Below are positions 47,758-59,263 of a DNA stretch of 64,000 nt, one piece after another. Origin of the DNA: Speluncibacter jeojiensis (GTDB lineage Bacteria; Actinomycetota; Actinomycetes; Mycobacteriales; Mycobacteriaceae). Position numbers and translations under genes: made by a program. The DNA lies in contig NZ_JAAIVF010000006.1 of the NCBI RefSeq assembly GCF_029589495.1, positions 248,001-312,000 on the forward strand. Reading direction: 5' to 3'. How positions within the stretch are numbered: position 1 is the first letter of the stretch; every line of letters begins with the position of its first letter. The notes below the pieces were generated by a model that had not been told where the DNA came from, searched no databases, and was given only the letters and a program-made list of their open reading frames with translations.

Positions 47758-50700
47758 GTGCCGGATTCCCATTCGCCGCTCTACTCCGGGTTCCCCCGAG
47801 CCGGCGGCCTCTACGATCCCGAACGCGAATCCGACGCCTGCGGGGTGGCGGTCGTCGTGGATGTCGCGGGCTGCGCATCCCACCGGATCGTCGCCGACGC
47901 ACTGTCCGCGCTGGAGAACCTGCGCCACCGCGGCGCGGCCGGCGCGGAGGCCACCAGCGGCGACGGCGCCGGCATCCTGATCCAGCTGCCCGACCCACTG
48001 CTGCGGGCGGTCACCGAGTTCACGCTGCCGGAGCCGAACGCCGCCGGCGAACACACCTACGCCACCGGCATCTGCTTCCTGCCCGCCGATACGGCCGCCC
48101 GGTCGGCGGCCGTCGCGCGGGTCGGGTCGATCGCCGCGCAGGAGGGGCTCGCGGTCCTCGGTTGGAGGGATGTGCCCGTCGACCCGGACGGCGCCCGGCT
48201 GGGGCGGTCGGCGCGGGCCTGTCGCCCGCACATGGCCCAACTGTTCGTCGCCGACGCACACGACCGCACGGTCGGGGGCATCGCCCTGGACCGGCGGGTG
48301 TATCCGCTGCGCAAACGCGCGGAGCGGTTGGGGCCGGAAGTGGCGGCGGCGGGCACCGGCGTGTACTTCCCGTCGCTGTCGGCGCGCACGCTGGTCTACA
48401 AGGGGATGCTCACCGCCGCGCAGCTGCCGGCGTTCTTCCCCGACCTGACCGACCGGCGCTGCCGCAGCGCGATCGCGTTGGTGCACAGCAGGTTCTCGAC
48501 CAACACGTTCCCGTCGTGGCCGCTGGCGCACCCGTACCGGTACATCGCGCACAACGGGGAGATCAACACGCTGCGCGGCAACCGCAACCGGATGCGCGCA
48601 CGGGAGACCCTCCTCGCGACCGACCTGATCCCCGGTGACCTGCGCCGGTGCTTCCCGATCTGCACACCCGAGGCATCCGATTCGGCCTCGTTCGACGAGA
48701 CGCTGGAGCTGCTGCACCTGGCCGGCCGCTCGCTGCCGCACGCCGTGCTGATGATGATCCCGGAGGCGTGGGAGAACGACGACGCGATGGACCCGCGGCG
48801 GCGCGCCTTCTACCAGTTCCACGGCTCGCTGATGGAAGCGTGGGACGGGCCGGCCTGCGTCACCTTCACCGACGGGCGCGTCGTCGGCGCGGTGCTGGAC
48901 CGCAACGGGCTGCGGCCGGGGCGATGGTGGCGCACCGCCGACGGGCGGGTGATCCTCGCCAGCGAGACCGGGGTGCTGCCGGTGCCCGAGGACCAGGTGC
49001 TGGAGAAGGGGCGACTGGATCCGGGCCGGATCTTCCTGGTGGACACCGTGGCCGGGCGGGTCCTGGGCGACGACGAGGTCAAGGGTGCGCTGGCGGCCGC
49101 GCACCCGTACGCGGACTGGGTGCATGCGGGACTGCTCGACCTGGACCGGCTGCCGCGGCGGACCAGGCCCGAGCACGGCCACGAGTCGGTCGTGCGCAAG
49201 CAGGTGAGCTTCGGTTACACGGAGGAAGAGCTGCGCATGCTGCTCATCCCGATGGCCCGCTCGGGCGCCGAGCCGCTGGGCTCGATGGGGACCGACACCC
49301 CGGTCGCCGCGCTCTCGCGGCGCTCCCGGATGCTCTACGACTACTTCGCGCAGTTGTTCGCCCAGGTCACCAACCCGCCGCTGGACGCGATCCGCGAGCA
49401 GGTCGTCACCTCGATGGCGCGGGTGATGGGTCCCGAGCAGAACCTGTTGGCGCCCGGCCCGGCCTCCTGCCGGCTGATCCGGCTGCCGCGGCCGGTGCTG
49501 GACAACGACGAGCTGGCCAGGCTCGTGCACATCAACGCCGACGGCGACCACCCGGGATTCGCGGCGCGGGTGCTGCTGGGCCTGTTCGAGGTCGACCGCG
49601 GCGGCGAGGGCCTGGCCGACGCGCTGGAGAACCTGCGCGCCGCCGCCGGCGCCGCGGTCGCCGCCGGCGCGCGCATCCTGGTGATCTCGGACCGCGACGT
49701 CGACCACGTGCGCGCACCGATCCCGTCGCTGCTCGCGGTGTCCGCCGTGCACACCCACCTGGTGCGCACCAAGGAACGCACCAAGGTCGCGCTGGTCGTC
49801 GAGAGCGGCGACGCCCGCGAGGTGCACCACGTGGCGGCACTGCTGGGATACGGCGCCGCCGCGGTCAACCCGTACCTGGGTATCGAGTCGGTCGAGGACC
49901 TGATCCGTGAGCGGGAGCTGACCGGGATCGACCCGGATGCGGCTGTGCAACGCTACCTGGGCGCGCTGACCAAGGGCGTGCTCAAGGTGATGAGCAAGAT
50001 GGGCATCTCCACGGTCGGCGCCTACACCGCGGCGCAGGTCTTCGAGGCGGTCGGTCTGGGGCGGGGCGTCGTCGACGAGTACTTCCCGGGAACCACAAGC
50101 CGTCTCGGCGGGGTGGGGTTGGACGTGCTGGCCGAGGAGGTCGCGGTGCGGCATCGCCGGGCCTTCCTGGACAACCCGGCGGACCTGGCCTACCGGCGGC
50201 TCGAGGACGGCGGCGAGTACCTGTACCGGCGCGAGGGGGAGCTGCACCTGTTCACCCCCGAGACGGTCTTCCTGCTGCAACACGCCACCCGGAGCGGGCG
50301 CTACGAGGTGTTCGAGCGCTACTGCCGCGAGGTCGACCGGCTCTCCGCGGCGGGCGGCGCGCTGCGTGGGCTGTTCGGGTTCCGCCGCGGCCTGCGCCCG
50401 CCGGTCCCCATCGGCGAGGTCGAACCGGTCGAGACCATCGTGACCCGATTCAACACCGGGGCGATGAGCTACGGGTCGATCTCTCAGGAGGCGCACGAGA
50501 CCCTCGCGATCGCGATGAACAATCTCGGCGGCCGTTCGAACACCGGTGAGGGCGGCGAGGATCGGCGCAGGCTCGGCGACCCGCGCCGCAACAGCGCCAT
50601 CAAGCAGGTGGCCAGCGGCCGTTTCGGCGTCACCAGCGAATACCTGATCAGCGCGAGCGACATCCAGATCAAGATGGCGCAGGGCGCGAAGCCCGGTGAG

Positions 50701-52365
50701 GGAGGGCAGCTTCCCGGCAACAAGGTGTATCCCTGGATAGCGCAGACGCGGCTGTCCACCGCCGGGGTCGGGCTGATCTCGCCGCCGCCGCACCACGACA
50801 TCTACTCGATCGAGGACCTCGCCCAGCTGATCTACGATCTGAAGAACGCCAACGAACGGGCCCGGATCCACGTCAAGCTGGTCAGCTCGCTCGGTGTCGG
50901 CACCGTCGCAGCCGGGGTGGCCAAGGCGCACGCCGACGTGGTGCTGATCTCCGGGCACGACGGCGGGACCGGCGCCGCGGTGCTCACCTCGATCAAGCAC
51001 GCCGGGCTGCCCTGGGAGATCGGGCTGGCCGACACCCAGCAGACGTTGCTGCTCAACGGGTTACGAGACCGGATCACGGTGCAGTGCGACGGCGGACTGC
51101 GCACCCCCCGCGACGTGCTGGTGGCGATGCTGCTCGGGGCCGAGGAGTTCGGCTTCTCCACCGCGCCGCTGATCGTCTCCGGTTGCATCATGATGCGGGT
51201 CTGCCATCTCGACACCTGCCCGGTCGGCGTCGCCACCCAGAACCCGGAGTTGCGCAAGCGGTTCACCGGCCGCCCCGAGTTCGTCGAGGACTTCTTCCGG
51301 TTCCTCGCGCAGGGGGTGCGCGAGGAACTCGGGGCGCTGGGCTTCCGCAGCGTCGACGAGGCGGTCGGGCAGGTCGAGATGCTCGAGACGGCACCGGGAA
51401 TCGCGCATTGGAAGAGCCGCGGGCTGGACCTGTCGCCACTGTTCGCAGTGTCGGGATGTGCTGCCGGTCCCCAGGATTCCGGTGCCGCGCCGGCCCGCCG
51501 GCAGACCCGCGCCCAGCAGCACGGGCTCGACCGGGTGCTGGACCGCACGCTGATCGCGCTGGCCGAGGGTGCGCTCAGCGACGGTCGCCCGGCCCTGCTG
51601 CGACTGCCGGTGCGCAACGTCGACCGCACGGTCGGCACGCTGCTCGGCGCCGAGGTGACCCGGCGATACGGCGCCGACGGGCTGCCGGACGAGACGATCC
51701 GCGTCGAGCTCACCGGCTCGGCGGGGCAGTCGCTCGGCGCGTTCCTCCCGCCCGGGATCACCCTCGACCTGATCGGCGATGCGAACGACTATGTGGGCAA
51801 GGGGCTCTCGGGCGGGCGGCTGGTGCTGCGGCCCGGCCCGGCCGCGCCGTTCCGCGCGCAGGACCAGGTGATCGCGGGCAACACCGTGCTGTACGGGGCG
51901 ACGTCGGGGGAGGCGTTCCTGCGCGGGCGGGCGGGGGAGCGGTTCGCGGTGCGCAACTCGGGGGCGGTCGCGGTCGTCGAGGGCACCGGTGATCACGCCT
52001 GCGAATACATGACCGGCGGGCGGATCGTCATCCTCGGCCCGGTCGGCCGCAACCTGGCGGCGGGGATGTCCGGCGGGGTCGCGTACGTGCTGGATCTCGA
52101 TGCCACACAGGTCAACACGGAACTGGTGAGGCTGCGCGAGCCCGACGACGAGGACTCCCGGTGGCTGCACGACCGGCTCTCCCGGCACCGCGAGCGGACA
52201 GGTTCGACCGTGGCCGAAGCATTGCTGACGGATTGGCCCGCGGCCGTGCGGCGCTTCACGACGATCATGCCGGTGGACTACGAGCGGGTCCTGCTCGCGG
52301 TCGACGACGCCCGCACCGACGGGCGCGATGTGCAGAGCGTGGTCGTGGGGTCGGCCCATGGCTGA
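47758..52365 (+). CDS. gltB: glutamate synthase large subunit
   Basis: GltB makes two glutamates from glutamine and 2-oxoglutarate. The N-terminal class II amidotransferase starts at Cys28 ([10 protein letters not shown]) after a 27-residue propeptide. The FMN/2-oxoglutarate barrel follows ([29 protein letters not shown]), then the [3Fe-4S] Cys run [19 protein letters not shown] and the C-terminal beta-helix domain ([21 protein letters not shown]). GTG 47758 lies 6 bases after GGAGGT; GTG 47710 would add 16 residues and is less likely. It has 1535 residues. TAAAAT near 47635 may be the -10. Confidence 0.95.
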   Translation: MPDSHSPLYSGFPRAGGLYDPERESDACGVAVVVDVAGCASHRIVADALSALENLRHRGAAGAEATSGDGAGILIQLPDPLLRAVTEFTLPEPNAAGEHTYATGICFLPADTAARSAAVARVGSIAAQEGLAVLGWRDVPVDPDGARLGRSARACRPHMAQLFVADAHDRTVGGIALDRRVYPLRKRAERLGPEVAAAGTGVYFPSLSARTLVYKGMLTAAQLPAFFPDLTDRRCRSAIALVHSRFSTNTFPSWPLAHPYRYIAHNGEINTLRGNRNRMRARETLLATDLIPGDLRRCFPICTPEASDSASFDETLELLHLAGRSLPHAVLMMIPEAWENDDAMDPRRRAFYQFHGSLMEAWDGPACVTFTDGRVVGAVLDRNGLRPGRWWRTADGRVILASETGVLPVPEDQVLEKGRLDPGRIFLVDTVAGRVLGDDEVKGALAAAHPYADWVHAGLLDLDRLPRRTRPEHGHESVVRKQVSFGYTEEELRMLLIPMARSGAEPLGSMGTDTPVAALSRRSRMLYDYFAQLFAQVTNPPLDAIREQVVTSMARVMGPEQNLLAPGPASCRLIRLPRPVLDNDELARLVHINADGDHPGFAARVLLGLFEVDRGGEGLADALENLRAAAGAAVAAGARILVISDRDVDHVRAPIPSLLAVSAVHTHLVRTKERTKVALVVESGDAREVHHVAALLGYGAAAVNPYLGIESVEDLIRERELTGIDPDAAVQRYLGALTKGVLKVMSKMGISTVGAYTAAQVFEAVGLGRGVVDEYFPGTTSRLGGVGLDVLAEEVAVRHRRAFLDNPADLAYRRLEDGGEYLYRREGELHLFTPETVFLLQHATRSGRYEVFERYCREVDRLSAAGGALRGLFGFRRGLRPPVPIGEVEPVETIVTRFNTGAMSYGSISQEAHETLAIAMNNLGGRSNTGEGGEDRRRLGDPRRNSAIKQVASGRFGVTSEYLISASDIQIKMAQGAKPGEGGQLPGNKVYPWIAQTRLSTAGVGLISPPPHHDIYSIEDLAQLIYDLKNANERARIHVKLVSSLGVGTVAAGVAKAHADVVLISGHDGGTGAAVLTSIKHAGLPWEIGLADTQQTLLLNGLRDRITVQCDGGLRTPRDVLVAMLLGAEEFGFSTAPLIVSGCIMMRVCHLDTCPVGVATQNPELRKRFTGRPEFVEDFFRFLAQGVREELGALGFRSVDEAVGQVEMLETAPGIAHWKSRGLDLSPLFAVSGCAAGPQDSGAAPARRQTRAQQHGLDRVLDRTLIALAEGALSDGRPALLRLPVRNVDRTVGTLLGAEVTRRYGADGLPDETIRVELTGSAGQSLGAFLPPGITLDLIGDANDYVGKGLSGGRLVLRPGPAAPFRAQDQVIAGNTVLYGATSGEAFLRGRAGERFAVRNSGAVAVVEGTGDHACEYMTGGRIVILGPVGRNLAAGMSGGVAYVLDLDATQVNTELVRLREPDDEDSRWLHDRLSRHRERTGSTVAEALLTDWPAAVRRFTTIMPVDYERVLLAVDDARTDGRDVQSVVVGSAHG

Positions 52366-53863
52366 CCCGAAGGGCTTTTTGACCACCCCGAAGCGTGAGG
52401 CGCAACGCCGCCCGGTCGACGAGCGGATCACCGACTGGCGCGAGGTGTACGTGCGCGAGCACCCGCGCCGTTCCGCCGAGGAGGTCTCCGAGCAGGCAGG
52501 TCGGTGCATGGACTGCGGAATCCCGTTCTGCCACTCCGGGGCCGTGGGCTGTCCACTGGGCAACCTGATCCCCGAGTGGAACGACCTGGCCCGGCGCGGC
52601 CGCTGGCCGGCCGCCGCGGACCGGTTGCACGCGACCAACAACTTCCCCGAGGTGACCGGACGGATCTGCCCGGCGCCGTGCGAGGCGGCGTGCGTGCTGT
52701 CGATCGCCGAGGACGCCACGGGCGGATCGGTGACGATCAAGCGGATCGAGCGGACCATCGCCGACCTGGCCATCGTGGCCGGCATCGAACCGCAGTTCCC
52801 GGAGATCTCCACCGGCCGCCGGGTGGCGGTCGTCGGATCCGGCCCGGCGGGACTGGCTGCGGCGCAACAGCTCACCCGCGCCGGGCACGACGTGACCGTG
52901 TACGAGCGTGACGACCGGCTCGGGGGTCTGCTGCGGTACGGCATCCCCGAGTACAAACTCGAAAAGGCGGTCGTCGACCAACGGCTGGCACAGATGCGTG
53001 CGGAGGGCACCCATTTCCGGACCGAATGCGAGGTCGGCGTCGACCTGACGGTCGAGCAGCTGCGCGCCCAGTTCGACGCGGTGGTGCTCGCGGTCGGTGC
53101 GCTGCGGGCCCGCGACGACCGCGACCTGCCCGGCCGCGACCTCGACGGGATCCACCTGGCGATGACCTACCTGGTCGCGTCGAACCACGAGTGCGAGGGC
53201 GACGGTCCGACCCCGATCAGCGCACGCGGCCGGCACGTGGTGATCATCGGGGGCGGTGACACGGCGGCGGACTGCCTGGGCACCGCGCATCGCCAGGGCG
53301 CGGCGTCGGTGACCCAACTGGACCTCTACCCGAGGCCGCCGGTACGCCGCGACGAACAGCTCACGCCGTGGCCGACCTGGCCGCTGATCCTGCGGGTCAC
53401 CCCGGCGCACGCGGAGGGCGGGGTGCGACGCCACGCGGTCGCGGTGCGCCGCTTCCTCGCCGAGCCCCGCCGAGGCCATCTCCGGGCGATCGAACTGGTC
53501 CCGGTGTCGGTGCGCAAGGACGACGACGGCGCCCGAGAGGTCACCGAGACCGGTGAGCCCTGGCAGCTCGACTGCGACCTGGCGCTGCTGGCCATCGGTT
53601 TCGCCGGCGTCGAGCACATGCCGCTGCTGGGCGGAATCGGCGTGGCACTGAACCGAGATGGCGTGCTGGACTGCGATCCGCGTTGGGGCGCAGGGGCACC
53701 CGGGGTGTTCGCCTGCGGCGACGCGCACCGCGGTGCCTCGCTGGTGGTCTGGGCGATCGCGGAGGGGCGCGCCGCCGCCCGCGCGGTTGACGAGTACCTC
53801 GCGGGCGACTCCGATCTGCCCGCCCCCGTCACCCCGGATTGCCTTCCGCTGACGGCGCGATGA
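52358..53863 (+). CDS. gltD: glutamate synthase small subunit
   Basis: GltD feeds NADPH electrons to GltB through FAD and iron-sulfur clusters. Cys-rich N-terminal motifs are [19 protein letters not shown] and [11 protein letters not shown]. The FAD fold is [15 protein letters not shown] and the NADPH fold [13 protein letters not shown]. It has 501 residues. ATG 52358 lies 8 bases inside the 3' end of gltB. Confidence 0.95.
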   Translation: MADPKGFLTTPKREAQRRPVDERITDWREVYVREHPRRSAEEVSEQAGRCMDCGIPFCHSGAVGCPLGNLIPEWNDLARRGRWPAAADRLHATNNFPEVTGRICPAPCEAACVLSIAEDATGGSVTIKRIERTIADLAIVAGIEPQFPEISTGRRVAVVGSGPAGLAAAQQLTRAGHDVTVYERDDRLGGLLRYGIPEYKLEKAVVDQRLAQMRAEGTHFRTECEVGVDLTVEQLRAQFDAVVLAVGALRARDDRDLPGRDLDGIHLAMTYLVASNHECEGDGPTPISARGRHVVIIGGGDTAADCLGTAHRQGAASVTQLDLYPRPPVRRDEQLTPWPTWPLILRVTPAHAEGGVRRHAVAVRRFLAEPRRGHLRAIELVPVSVRKDDDGAREVTETGEPWQLDCDLALLAIGFAGVEHMPLLGGIGVALNRDGVLDCDPRWGAGAPGVFACGDAHRGASLVVWAIAEGRAAARAVDEYLAGDSDLPAPVTPDCLPLTAR

Positions 53864-53935
53864 ACGGTCGGTATACCCCGCGGCGAACCGGGTCGGGGCC
53901 TCTGGATCGAGTGAGAAGTTCCCGACGGGTGCGAC

Positions 53936-53951
53936 TAGGCTCGCTGAGGTG
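53936..53951 (+). promoter_or_regulatory. leaderless promoter of pyk
   Basis: TAGGCT (53936-53941) lies 7 bases before the pyk GTG at 53949. No Shine-Dalgarno sequence is present between them, so transcription probably starts at or next to the initiation codon. Confidence 0.6.
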
Positions 53952-55367
53952 ACCCGACGCGCGAAGATTGTCTGCACTCTTGGCCCTGCGACGGCGAGCG
54001 ATGCGCGCGTGCGCGAGCTCGTCGAATCCGGAATGGACGTGGCGCGGCTGAACTTCAGCCACGGCGACCACTCGGACCACGAGGAGAACTACCGGCGGGT
54101 GCGGGCGGCCGCCGAGGCGACAGGCAAGTCCGTCGGCATCCTTGCCGACCTGCAGGGACCGAAGATCCGGCTGGGACGCTTCGCCGAGGGCTCCACGGTG
54201 TGGGCGACCGGCGACCAGGTCACCATCACCGTCGACGACTGCGCGGGCACCCACGACCGCGTCTCGACCACGTACAAGCAGCTCGCCGAGGACGCGCGCC
54301 CCGGTGACCGCCTGCTGGTGGACGACGGCAAGGTCGGGCTGGTCGTGGCGGAGGTCGACGGGCCCGACGTGATCTGCAACGTCGTCGAGGGCGGGCCGGT
54401 CTCCAACAACAAGGGCGTCTCGCTGCCGGGCATGAACGTGTCGGTGCCGGCGCTGTCGGACAAGGACATCGCCGACCTGGAGTTCGCGCTGCGCCTCGGC
54501 GTCGACTTCATCGCGCTGTCCTTCGTCCGCTCCCCGTCGGATGTCGAGTTGGTGCACGACGTGATGGACCGCGTCGAGCGGCGGGTCCCGGTGATCGCCA
54601 AGCTGGAGAAGCCGGAGGCCATCGAGAACCTCGAGGCCATCGTGCTGGCCTTCGACGCGGTCATGGTGGCCCGCGGCGATCTCGGTGTCGAGTTGCCGCT
54701 CGAGGAGGTGCCGCTGGTGCAGAAGCGGGCCATCCAGATCGCCCGCGAGAACGCCAAGCCGGTCATCGTCGCCACCCAGATGCTCGACTCGATGATCGAG
54801 AACGCGCGCCCGACCCGCGCGGAGGCGTCCGACGTGGCCAACGCGGTGCTCGACGGCGCCGACGCGGTGATGCTGTCCGGTGAGACGTCGGTCGGCAAGT
54901 ACGTGATGGAGACGGTCCAGACGATGAGCCGGATCGTCACCGCTGTCGAACGCGAGTCGGTGCACGTGCCGCCCCTGACGCACGTGCCCCGCACCAAGCG
55001 CGGTGTGATCTCCTACGCCGCCCGCGACATCGGCGAGCGGCTCGGCGCGAAGGCTCTGGTGGCGTTCACCCAGTCCGGCGACACGGTCCGCCGGCTGGCC
55101 CGCCTGCACACCCCGCTGCCGCTGCTCGCGTTCACCCCGCTGCCGGAGGTCCGCAACCAGCTGACGTTGACCTGGGGCACCGAGACCTTCCTGGTGGACC
55201 GGGTCCGGTCCACCGACGAGATGGTCCACCAGGTGGACCACGCGTTGCTCGAGCTGGGGCGCTACAAGCGCGGCGACCTGGTCGTCATCGTGGCCGGCTC
55301 CCCGCCGCACACCGTAGGATCCACCAATCTCGTGCACGTGCACCGGATCGGCGAAGAGGACCACTAG
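53949..55367 (+). CDS. pyk: pyruvate kinase
   Basis: Pyk makes pyruvate and ATP from phosphoenolpyruvate. Features are TRRAKIVCTLGPAT at the start, MNFSHGDH-like ARLNFSHGDH, the catalytic Lys region IAKLEKPEAIENL, ARGDLGVELPLE, and the signature SDVANAVLDGADAVMLSGET. It has 472 residues. tesB begins in the base directly after the stop codon, so the two genes form an operon, as in mycobacteria. Confidence 0.95.
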   Translation: MTRRAKIVCTLGPATASDARVRELVESGMDVARLNFSHGDHSDHEENYRRVRAAAEATGKSVGILADLQGPKIRLGRFAEGSTVWATGDQVTITVDDCAGTHDRVSTTYKQLAEDARPGDRLLVDDGKVGLVVAEVDGPDVICNVVEGGPVSNNKGVSLPGMNVSVPALSDKDIADLEFALRLGVDFIALSFVRSPSDVELVHDVMDRVERRVPVIAKLEKPEAIENLEAIVLAFDAVMVARGDLGVELPLEEVPLVQKRAIQIARENAKPVIVATQMLDSMIENARPTRAEASDVANAVLDGADAVMLSGETSVGKYVMETVQTMSRIVTAVERESVHVPPLTHVPRTKRGVISYAARDIGERLGAKALVAFTQSGDTVRRLARLHTPLPLLAFTPLPEVRNQLTLTWGTETFLVDRVRSTDEMVHQVDHALLELGRYKRGDLVVIVAGSPPHTVGSTNLVHVHRIGEEDH

Positions 55368-56288
55368 GTGACTGCCGGTATGGAGAGCGACCAGGCGCTG
55401 GTGGGCGGCGGGGCGACCGACGGCCCGACCGACCTGGAGCAGTTGCTCGGGCTGCTCGACCTCGAACAGATCGGGGACGACACGTTCCGCGGCATGCACC
55501 CCGAGCAGAACGGCAGCCGCACGTACGGCGGGCAACTGGTAGCGCAGGCGATCGTCGCGGCGGGGCGCACCGTGCCCGGGGAGCGGCCGATCCATGCGCT
55601 GAACGCGCACTTCATCCGCGGAGGCGACACCAAGGCGCCGCTGGACTACCACGTGCAGCGCCACCGCGACGGCCGCGCGTTCGCGAACCGGCAGGTCACC
55701 GCCATGCAGGACGGCGCGGTGATCTTCTCGATGCTGATCGCGTTCCAGGACTATGCGGCCGGTCTCGAGCACAGCGTGGAGGTGCCCGAGACGCCGTACC
55801 CGGAGGAGCTGCCGTCGCTGGGCGAGCGGCTGCACGGGTTCGAGGACCCGCTCCACTGGTTCGTCGACGCGCTGCATCCGATCGACATCCGGTACGCGAA
55901 CGATCCGGCCTGGATCATGAAGGGCACCGGGGAGCGGCTCAATCACAACCGGGTGTGGATGCGCGCCGACGGGGTATTGCCCGACGAACCGCTGCTGCAC
56001 GTGGCGGCGATGGGGTACGCGTCGGATTCGACCGTGCTGGACTCGATCCTGACCACCCACGGACTGTCCTGGGGCCTGGACCGGATCGTCGCGGCCACCG
56101 TCAACCACTCGATGTGGTTCCACCGCCCGTTCCGGTTCGACGACTGGGTGCTGTACGCGACCGAGTCGCCGGTGGCGGCGGGCTCGCGCGGGCTGGCGAC
56201 CGGCCGCTTCTTCTCCCGCGACGGCGAGCTGCTGGCGACGGTGGTCCAGGAGGGACTGGTCCGGCACTTCCCCCCGCGCAAGAAGTAG
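55368..56288 (+). CDS. tesB: acyl-CoA thioesterase II
   Basis: TesB hydrolyses acyl-CoA to free acid and CoA. The double hot-dog protein has 306 residues with RTYGGQLVAQAIVAAGRTV, HALNAHFIRGGD and the C-terminal catalytic segment AAMGYASDSTVLDS...HSMWFHRPFRFDDWVLY. GTG 55368 directly abuts the pyk stop; ATG 55380 is an alternative. Its 3' end is 1 base from the convergent permease gene. Confidence 0.93.
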   Translation: MTAGMESDQALVGGGATDGPTDLEQLLGLLDLEQIGDDTFRGMHPEQNGSRTYGGQLVAQAIVAAGRTVPGERPIHALNAHFIRGGDTKAPLDYHVQRHRDGRAFANRQVTAMQDGAVIFSMLIAFQDYAAGLEHSVEVPETPYPEELPSLGERLHGFEDPLHWFVDALHPIDIRYANDPAWIMKGTGERLNHNRVWMRADGVLPDEPLLHVAAMGYASDSTVLDSILTTHGLSWGLDRIVAATVNHSMWFHRPFRFDDWVLYATESPVAAGSRGLATGRFFSRDGELLATVVQEGLVRHFPPRKK

Positions 56289-56289
56289 G

Positions 56290-57543
56290 TCAGATCTGCA
56301 GCGCCAGCCACAGCGCGGCGGTCGCCGCGAGGAGCGCCGCCGGGGTGGTGAGCAGTCCGAGGCGGGTGAACGTCGACAAGCGGGCGGGTTCGCCGCGGGC
56401 CGCGACGACGCGGCGCCACAGCATGGTCGCGAGCGAGCCGACGTAGGTCAGATTCGGGCCGATGTTGACGCCGATCAGCGCGGCCAGCACCAGCCCCGTG
56501 GTGGCCGCACCCGACGGCGCGGCGGCGCCCAGCGCAGCGGTGAGCATCATGATCGCGGGCAGGTTGTTGACGACGTTGGCCAGCACCGCGGCGCCGACGG
56601 CGACGATCAACAGGTCGACGAACCCGGTCCCGGACGGCAGGTGGTCGGCGAGCAGCCGGCCCAGCGGTCCGTGGCTGATGCCGGCAACGACCACCCCGAG
56701 CGCGAGCACGAACAGCAGGAACTCCGGCGTCGTCTCCCGCACGATCCGCCGGACCCGGGTGCGCCGCCGCGCGAGCGCCGGCACCGCGAGCGCGACCGCT
56801 CCGGCCCCGGCGACCCACACCGGCTCGATCCCCGCGAACCCCGACACCGCGAAGCCCGCCAACGTCAGGCCGAGGATCGTCAGCGCCACCCGCGGGGCGG
56901 GGACGGGCGCGACCGTGTCGTCGTGGCCGGGCCGGTCCAGGTCGCGAGCGAAGAACCACCGGAACACCAGCAGTTCCACCACGACCGCGACCAGCCACGG
57001 CAGCGCCATCAGCGCGGTGAAGTGCAGGAAGCTCACCCCGACCGCAGAGAACGCGAGCAGGTTGGTCAGGTTCGACACCGGCATCAGCAGTGAGGCACTG
57101 TTCGACAGGTGCACCGAGGCGTAGCTGTACGGCCGGGCGACCAGGCCCTCCTGGCGGGCGGTCGCCAGCAGGGCCGGCGTCAACAGCACCACCGTGGCGT
57201 CGAGGCTCAGCGCCGCGGTGGTCACCGCCCCGGCGACGAAGACGAACGTGAGCAGCCGGTGGCCGTCCCGTCGCGAGGAGCGGCCCAGCACGCTCGCCAG
57301 CCAGCGGAACACGCCGAGGGCGTCCGCGAGGTGCGCCAGCGCCAGCACCGCCGCGAGGAACCCGACGGTCGGCAGCATGTCGGCGACCGCCAGTCGCGCC
57401 TGCACGGGCGTCACCAGACCGGCGTAGATCGCGAGCACCGCCGCCGGCAGCGCGGCGACACACTCGGGAAGTCCCCGGGGCCGGATGATGGCGAACGCCA
57501 GCACGCCGAGCACGAGGAGTACTGCCAGCGCGGTCACCGACAC
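56290..57543 (-). CDS. SLC13/ArsB-type anion permease
   Basis: This is a 417-residue membrane transporter with about 11 helices, of the ArsB/NhaD/SLC13 (ion transporter) superfamily. Paired intramembrane motifs are SNSASLLMPVSNLTNLL and VVNNLPAIMML...GVNIGPNLTYVGSLAT, the Ser/Asn hairpins of this fold. ArsB-type arsenite export is possible, but no arsR or arsC is nearby. GTG 57543 is preceded by GGGA. The substrate is unresolved. Confidence 0.83.
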   Translation of the reverse strand: MSVTALAVLLVLGVLAFAIIRPRGLPECVAALPAAVLAIYAGLVTPVQARLAVADMLPTVGFLAAVLALAHLADALGVFRWLASVLGRSSRRDGHRLLTFVFVAGAVTTAALSLDATVVLLTPALLATARQEGLVARPYSYASVHLSNSASLLMPVSNLTNLLAFSAVGVSFLHFTALMALPWLVAVVVELLVFRWFFARDLDRPGHDDTVAPVPAPRVALTILGLTLAGFAVSGFAGIEPVWVAGAGAVALAVPALARRRTRVRRIVRETTPEFLLFVLALGVVVAGISHGPLGRLLADHLPSGTGFVDLLIVAVGAAVLANVVNNLPAIMMLTAALGAAAPSGAATTGLVLAALIGVNIGPNLTYVGSLATMLWRRVVAARGEPARLSTFTRLGLLTTPAALLAATAALWLALQI

Positions 57544-57693
57544 ATGATCCCAGTGCGGTCGGTGGGGCACGGCGTTCCGGGGCCGTTGCCGTACCGGTGA
57601 TATGCGGCACATACCGCAGACGGATCGGGTTCCGGCAGGGTCGCCGCGGCGCCGGACCGATAACCTGGGATGCGATCCTGCGAGAGGTCCGCG

Positions 57694-58653
57694 ATGACGA
57701 CACCCTTTGAGTTCCTGGCCGCACGCTTCACCGTCGGAAGGCGGGGCCTGCGGTGGGCCACTTCCGCCGCGCTGCTGATGAGCGTGGTGCTCGTGATCAC
57801 CGGCGGCATCGTCCGGGTCACCGGCTCCGGCCTGGGCTGCCCTACGTGGCCCGCCTGTACCGGTGACTCCGTCGTCGCCACCGAGGCGATGGGCATCCAC
57901 GGCGCGATCGAGTTCACCAACCGCATGCTCACCTGGGTGCTGTGCGCCGCGGTCGGCGCGGTGATCATCGCCGCCCGCCTGCAGAAGCCGTGGAACCGTG
58001 CGGTCACCCGGCTCGGCTGGCTGCAGTTCTGGATGGTCGTGCTCAACGCCGTCGTCGGCGGCATCACCGTGCTCACCGGGCTGAACCCGTACATCGTCGC
58101 CGCGCACTTCGTCGCCGCCACGCTGCTGATCACCGCTGCCACCTGGACCTGGCACCGGGTGCGGGTCGAGCAGGACGGTCCGCCGCCGGTCGTCTCGGCC
58201 CGCTCGCACCAGCTGGCCCGCTGGTTGGTCGGCGTGACCGCGCTGCTGGTGGTGGTCGGGACCGTGGTCTCCGGCGCCGGACCGCACGCCGGCGACAGCC
58301 GCGACGTGTACCGGATCCCGATCAGCTGGACCGCGGTGACCTGGGTGCACGGTGTGCTCGCGGTCGCCGTGTTCGCCCTCGCGGTGGCGTTGCTGCGCTC
58401 ACTGTCCCCGGCCGACCGCACCGCCCGTTTCCGCACGGTGATCTTCCTGGTGGTCTTCTTCGCCCAGGGGCTGATCGGCCTGGTGCAGAGCCTGACCGGC
58501 CTGCCCGAGCTGGTGGTCGCGCTGCACCTGCTGGGTGCCGCGCTGGTCTGGGTCGGTGCGCTGCGGGTGCTGCTCGACGCGCCGGACAAGGTGCGCACGT
58601 TCGAAGCGCCCGCCGCGGTCGCCGGCTCGGCCACCCCGGCCGTCGCGAAGTAG
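57694..58653 (+). CDS. ctaA: heme A synthase (COX15/CtaA)
   Basis: CtaA oxidises the C8 methyl of heme O to make heme A for cytochrome aa3. The 319-residue protein has eight helices. Heme-binding His residues are in IHGAIEFTNR, AHFVAA, WVHGVLA and LHLLGAAL, and a Cys pair lies in GLGCPTWPACTGD. ATG 57694 follows GAGAGG; an in-frame ATG at 57670 is less likely. It is divergent from the permease. Confidence 0.92.
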   Translation: MTTPFEFLAARFTVGRRGLRWATSAALLMSVVLVITGGIVRVTGSGLGCPTWPACTGDSVVATEAMGIHGAIEFTNRMLTWVLCAAVGAVIIAARLQKPWNRAVTRLGWLQFWMVVLNAVVGGITVLTGLNPYIVAAHFVAATLLITAATWTWHRVRVEQDGPPPVVSARSHQLARWLVGVTALLVVVGTVVSGAGPHAGDSRDVYRIPISWTAVTWVHGVLAVAVFALAVALLRSLSPADRTARFRTVIFLVVFFAQGLIGLVQSLTGLPELVVALHLLGAALVWVGALRVLLDAPDKVRTFEAPAAVAGSATPAVAK

Positions 58654-58674
58654 CGTCGTCCGGGGTCAGCCGGC

Positions 58675-59154
58675 TCAGTTGCCGCTGTGCAGCCGCCGGT
58701 GCAGTTCACGGATCTCGTCGACGAGTTCCGGCACCGGGCCGTCCACCGTGATCCCGGGCGCGACCTGCTCGATGGGGAGCACCGCGACCGGCGCCGGGGG
58801 GACGCCCCAGTCTCGTAGCCACTGCGCGTGCTGCTCGGCCGACGCCACATAGACGATGCGACCCAGTCCCACCCAGGCATGCGCGGCCGAGCACATGGGG
58901 CAGTGCTCGCCCGAGGTGTAGACGGTGCAGCCGGCGCGCAGGTCGGGTTCGACATTCGCGGCGGCCCAACGCGCCAGGGTGAACTCCGGATGGCGGGTGT
59001 GGTCGCCACCGCCGACGCGGTTGCGGTCTTCGGCCAGCACTGCGCCGTCGGCCGACACCAGCACCGATCCGAACGGCTGGTCGCCGGTTTCGAGGGACTC
59101 GCGGGCGAGCTCGATGCAGCGCCGCAGGTACGCCATCTCGGATGCGTCGACCAT
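58675..59154 (-). CDS. nucleoside deaminase (CMP/dCMP deaminase fold)
   Basis: This encodes a 159-residue zinc deaminase. The zinc motifs are HPEFTLARWAAANV (His and catalytic Glu, with Pro at the usual Ala position) and SGEHCPMCSAAHAWVG. LAEDRNRVGGGDHT precedes them. It resembles guanine deaminase/tRNA-specific deaminase relatives, but the substrate is not determined. ATG 59154 follows GGGAGG. It is convergent with ctaA. Confidence 0.85.
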   Translation of the reverse strand: MVDASEMAYLRRCIELARESLETGDQPFGSVLVSADGAVLAEDRNRVGGGDHTRHPEFTLARWAAANVEPDLRAGCTVYTSGEHCPMCSAAHAWVGLGRIVYVASAEQHAQWLRDWGVPPAPVAVLPIEQVAPGITVDGPVPELVDEIRELHRRLHSGN

Positions 59155-59263
59155 GCGGGCCTCCCATTGTTTCCGGATGCTCGAAAGACTATCGAAATCT
59201 GATGGTTTACCGAGGCGCCGGAACGAAGGCCTGGGACAGTTCCGGCCACGCGTGGAAGGTCCG

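Noticed and set aside
47704-51000. 1098-codon minus-strand reading frame opposite gltB
   Set aside because: It is a shadow of gltB; no domain can be recognised and the plus-strand frame has all GOGAT motifs.
53829-56267. 812-codon minus-strand frame opposite pyk-tesB
   Set aside because: It spans two well-supported plus-strand genes and shows only the low-complexity composition of antisense frames.
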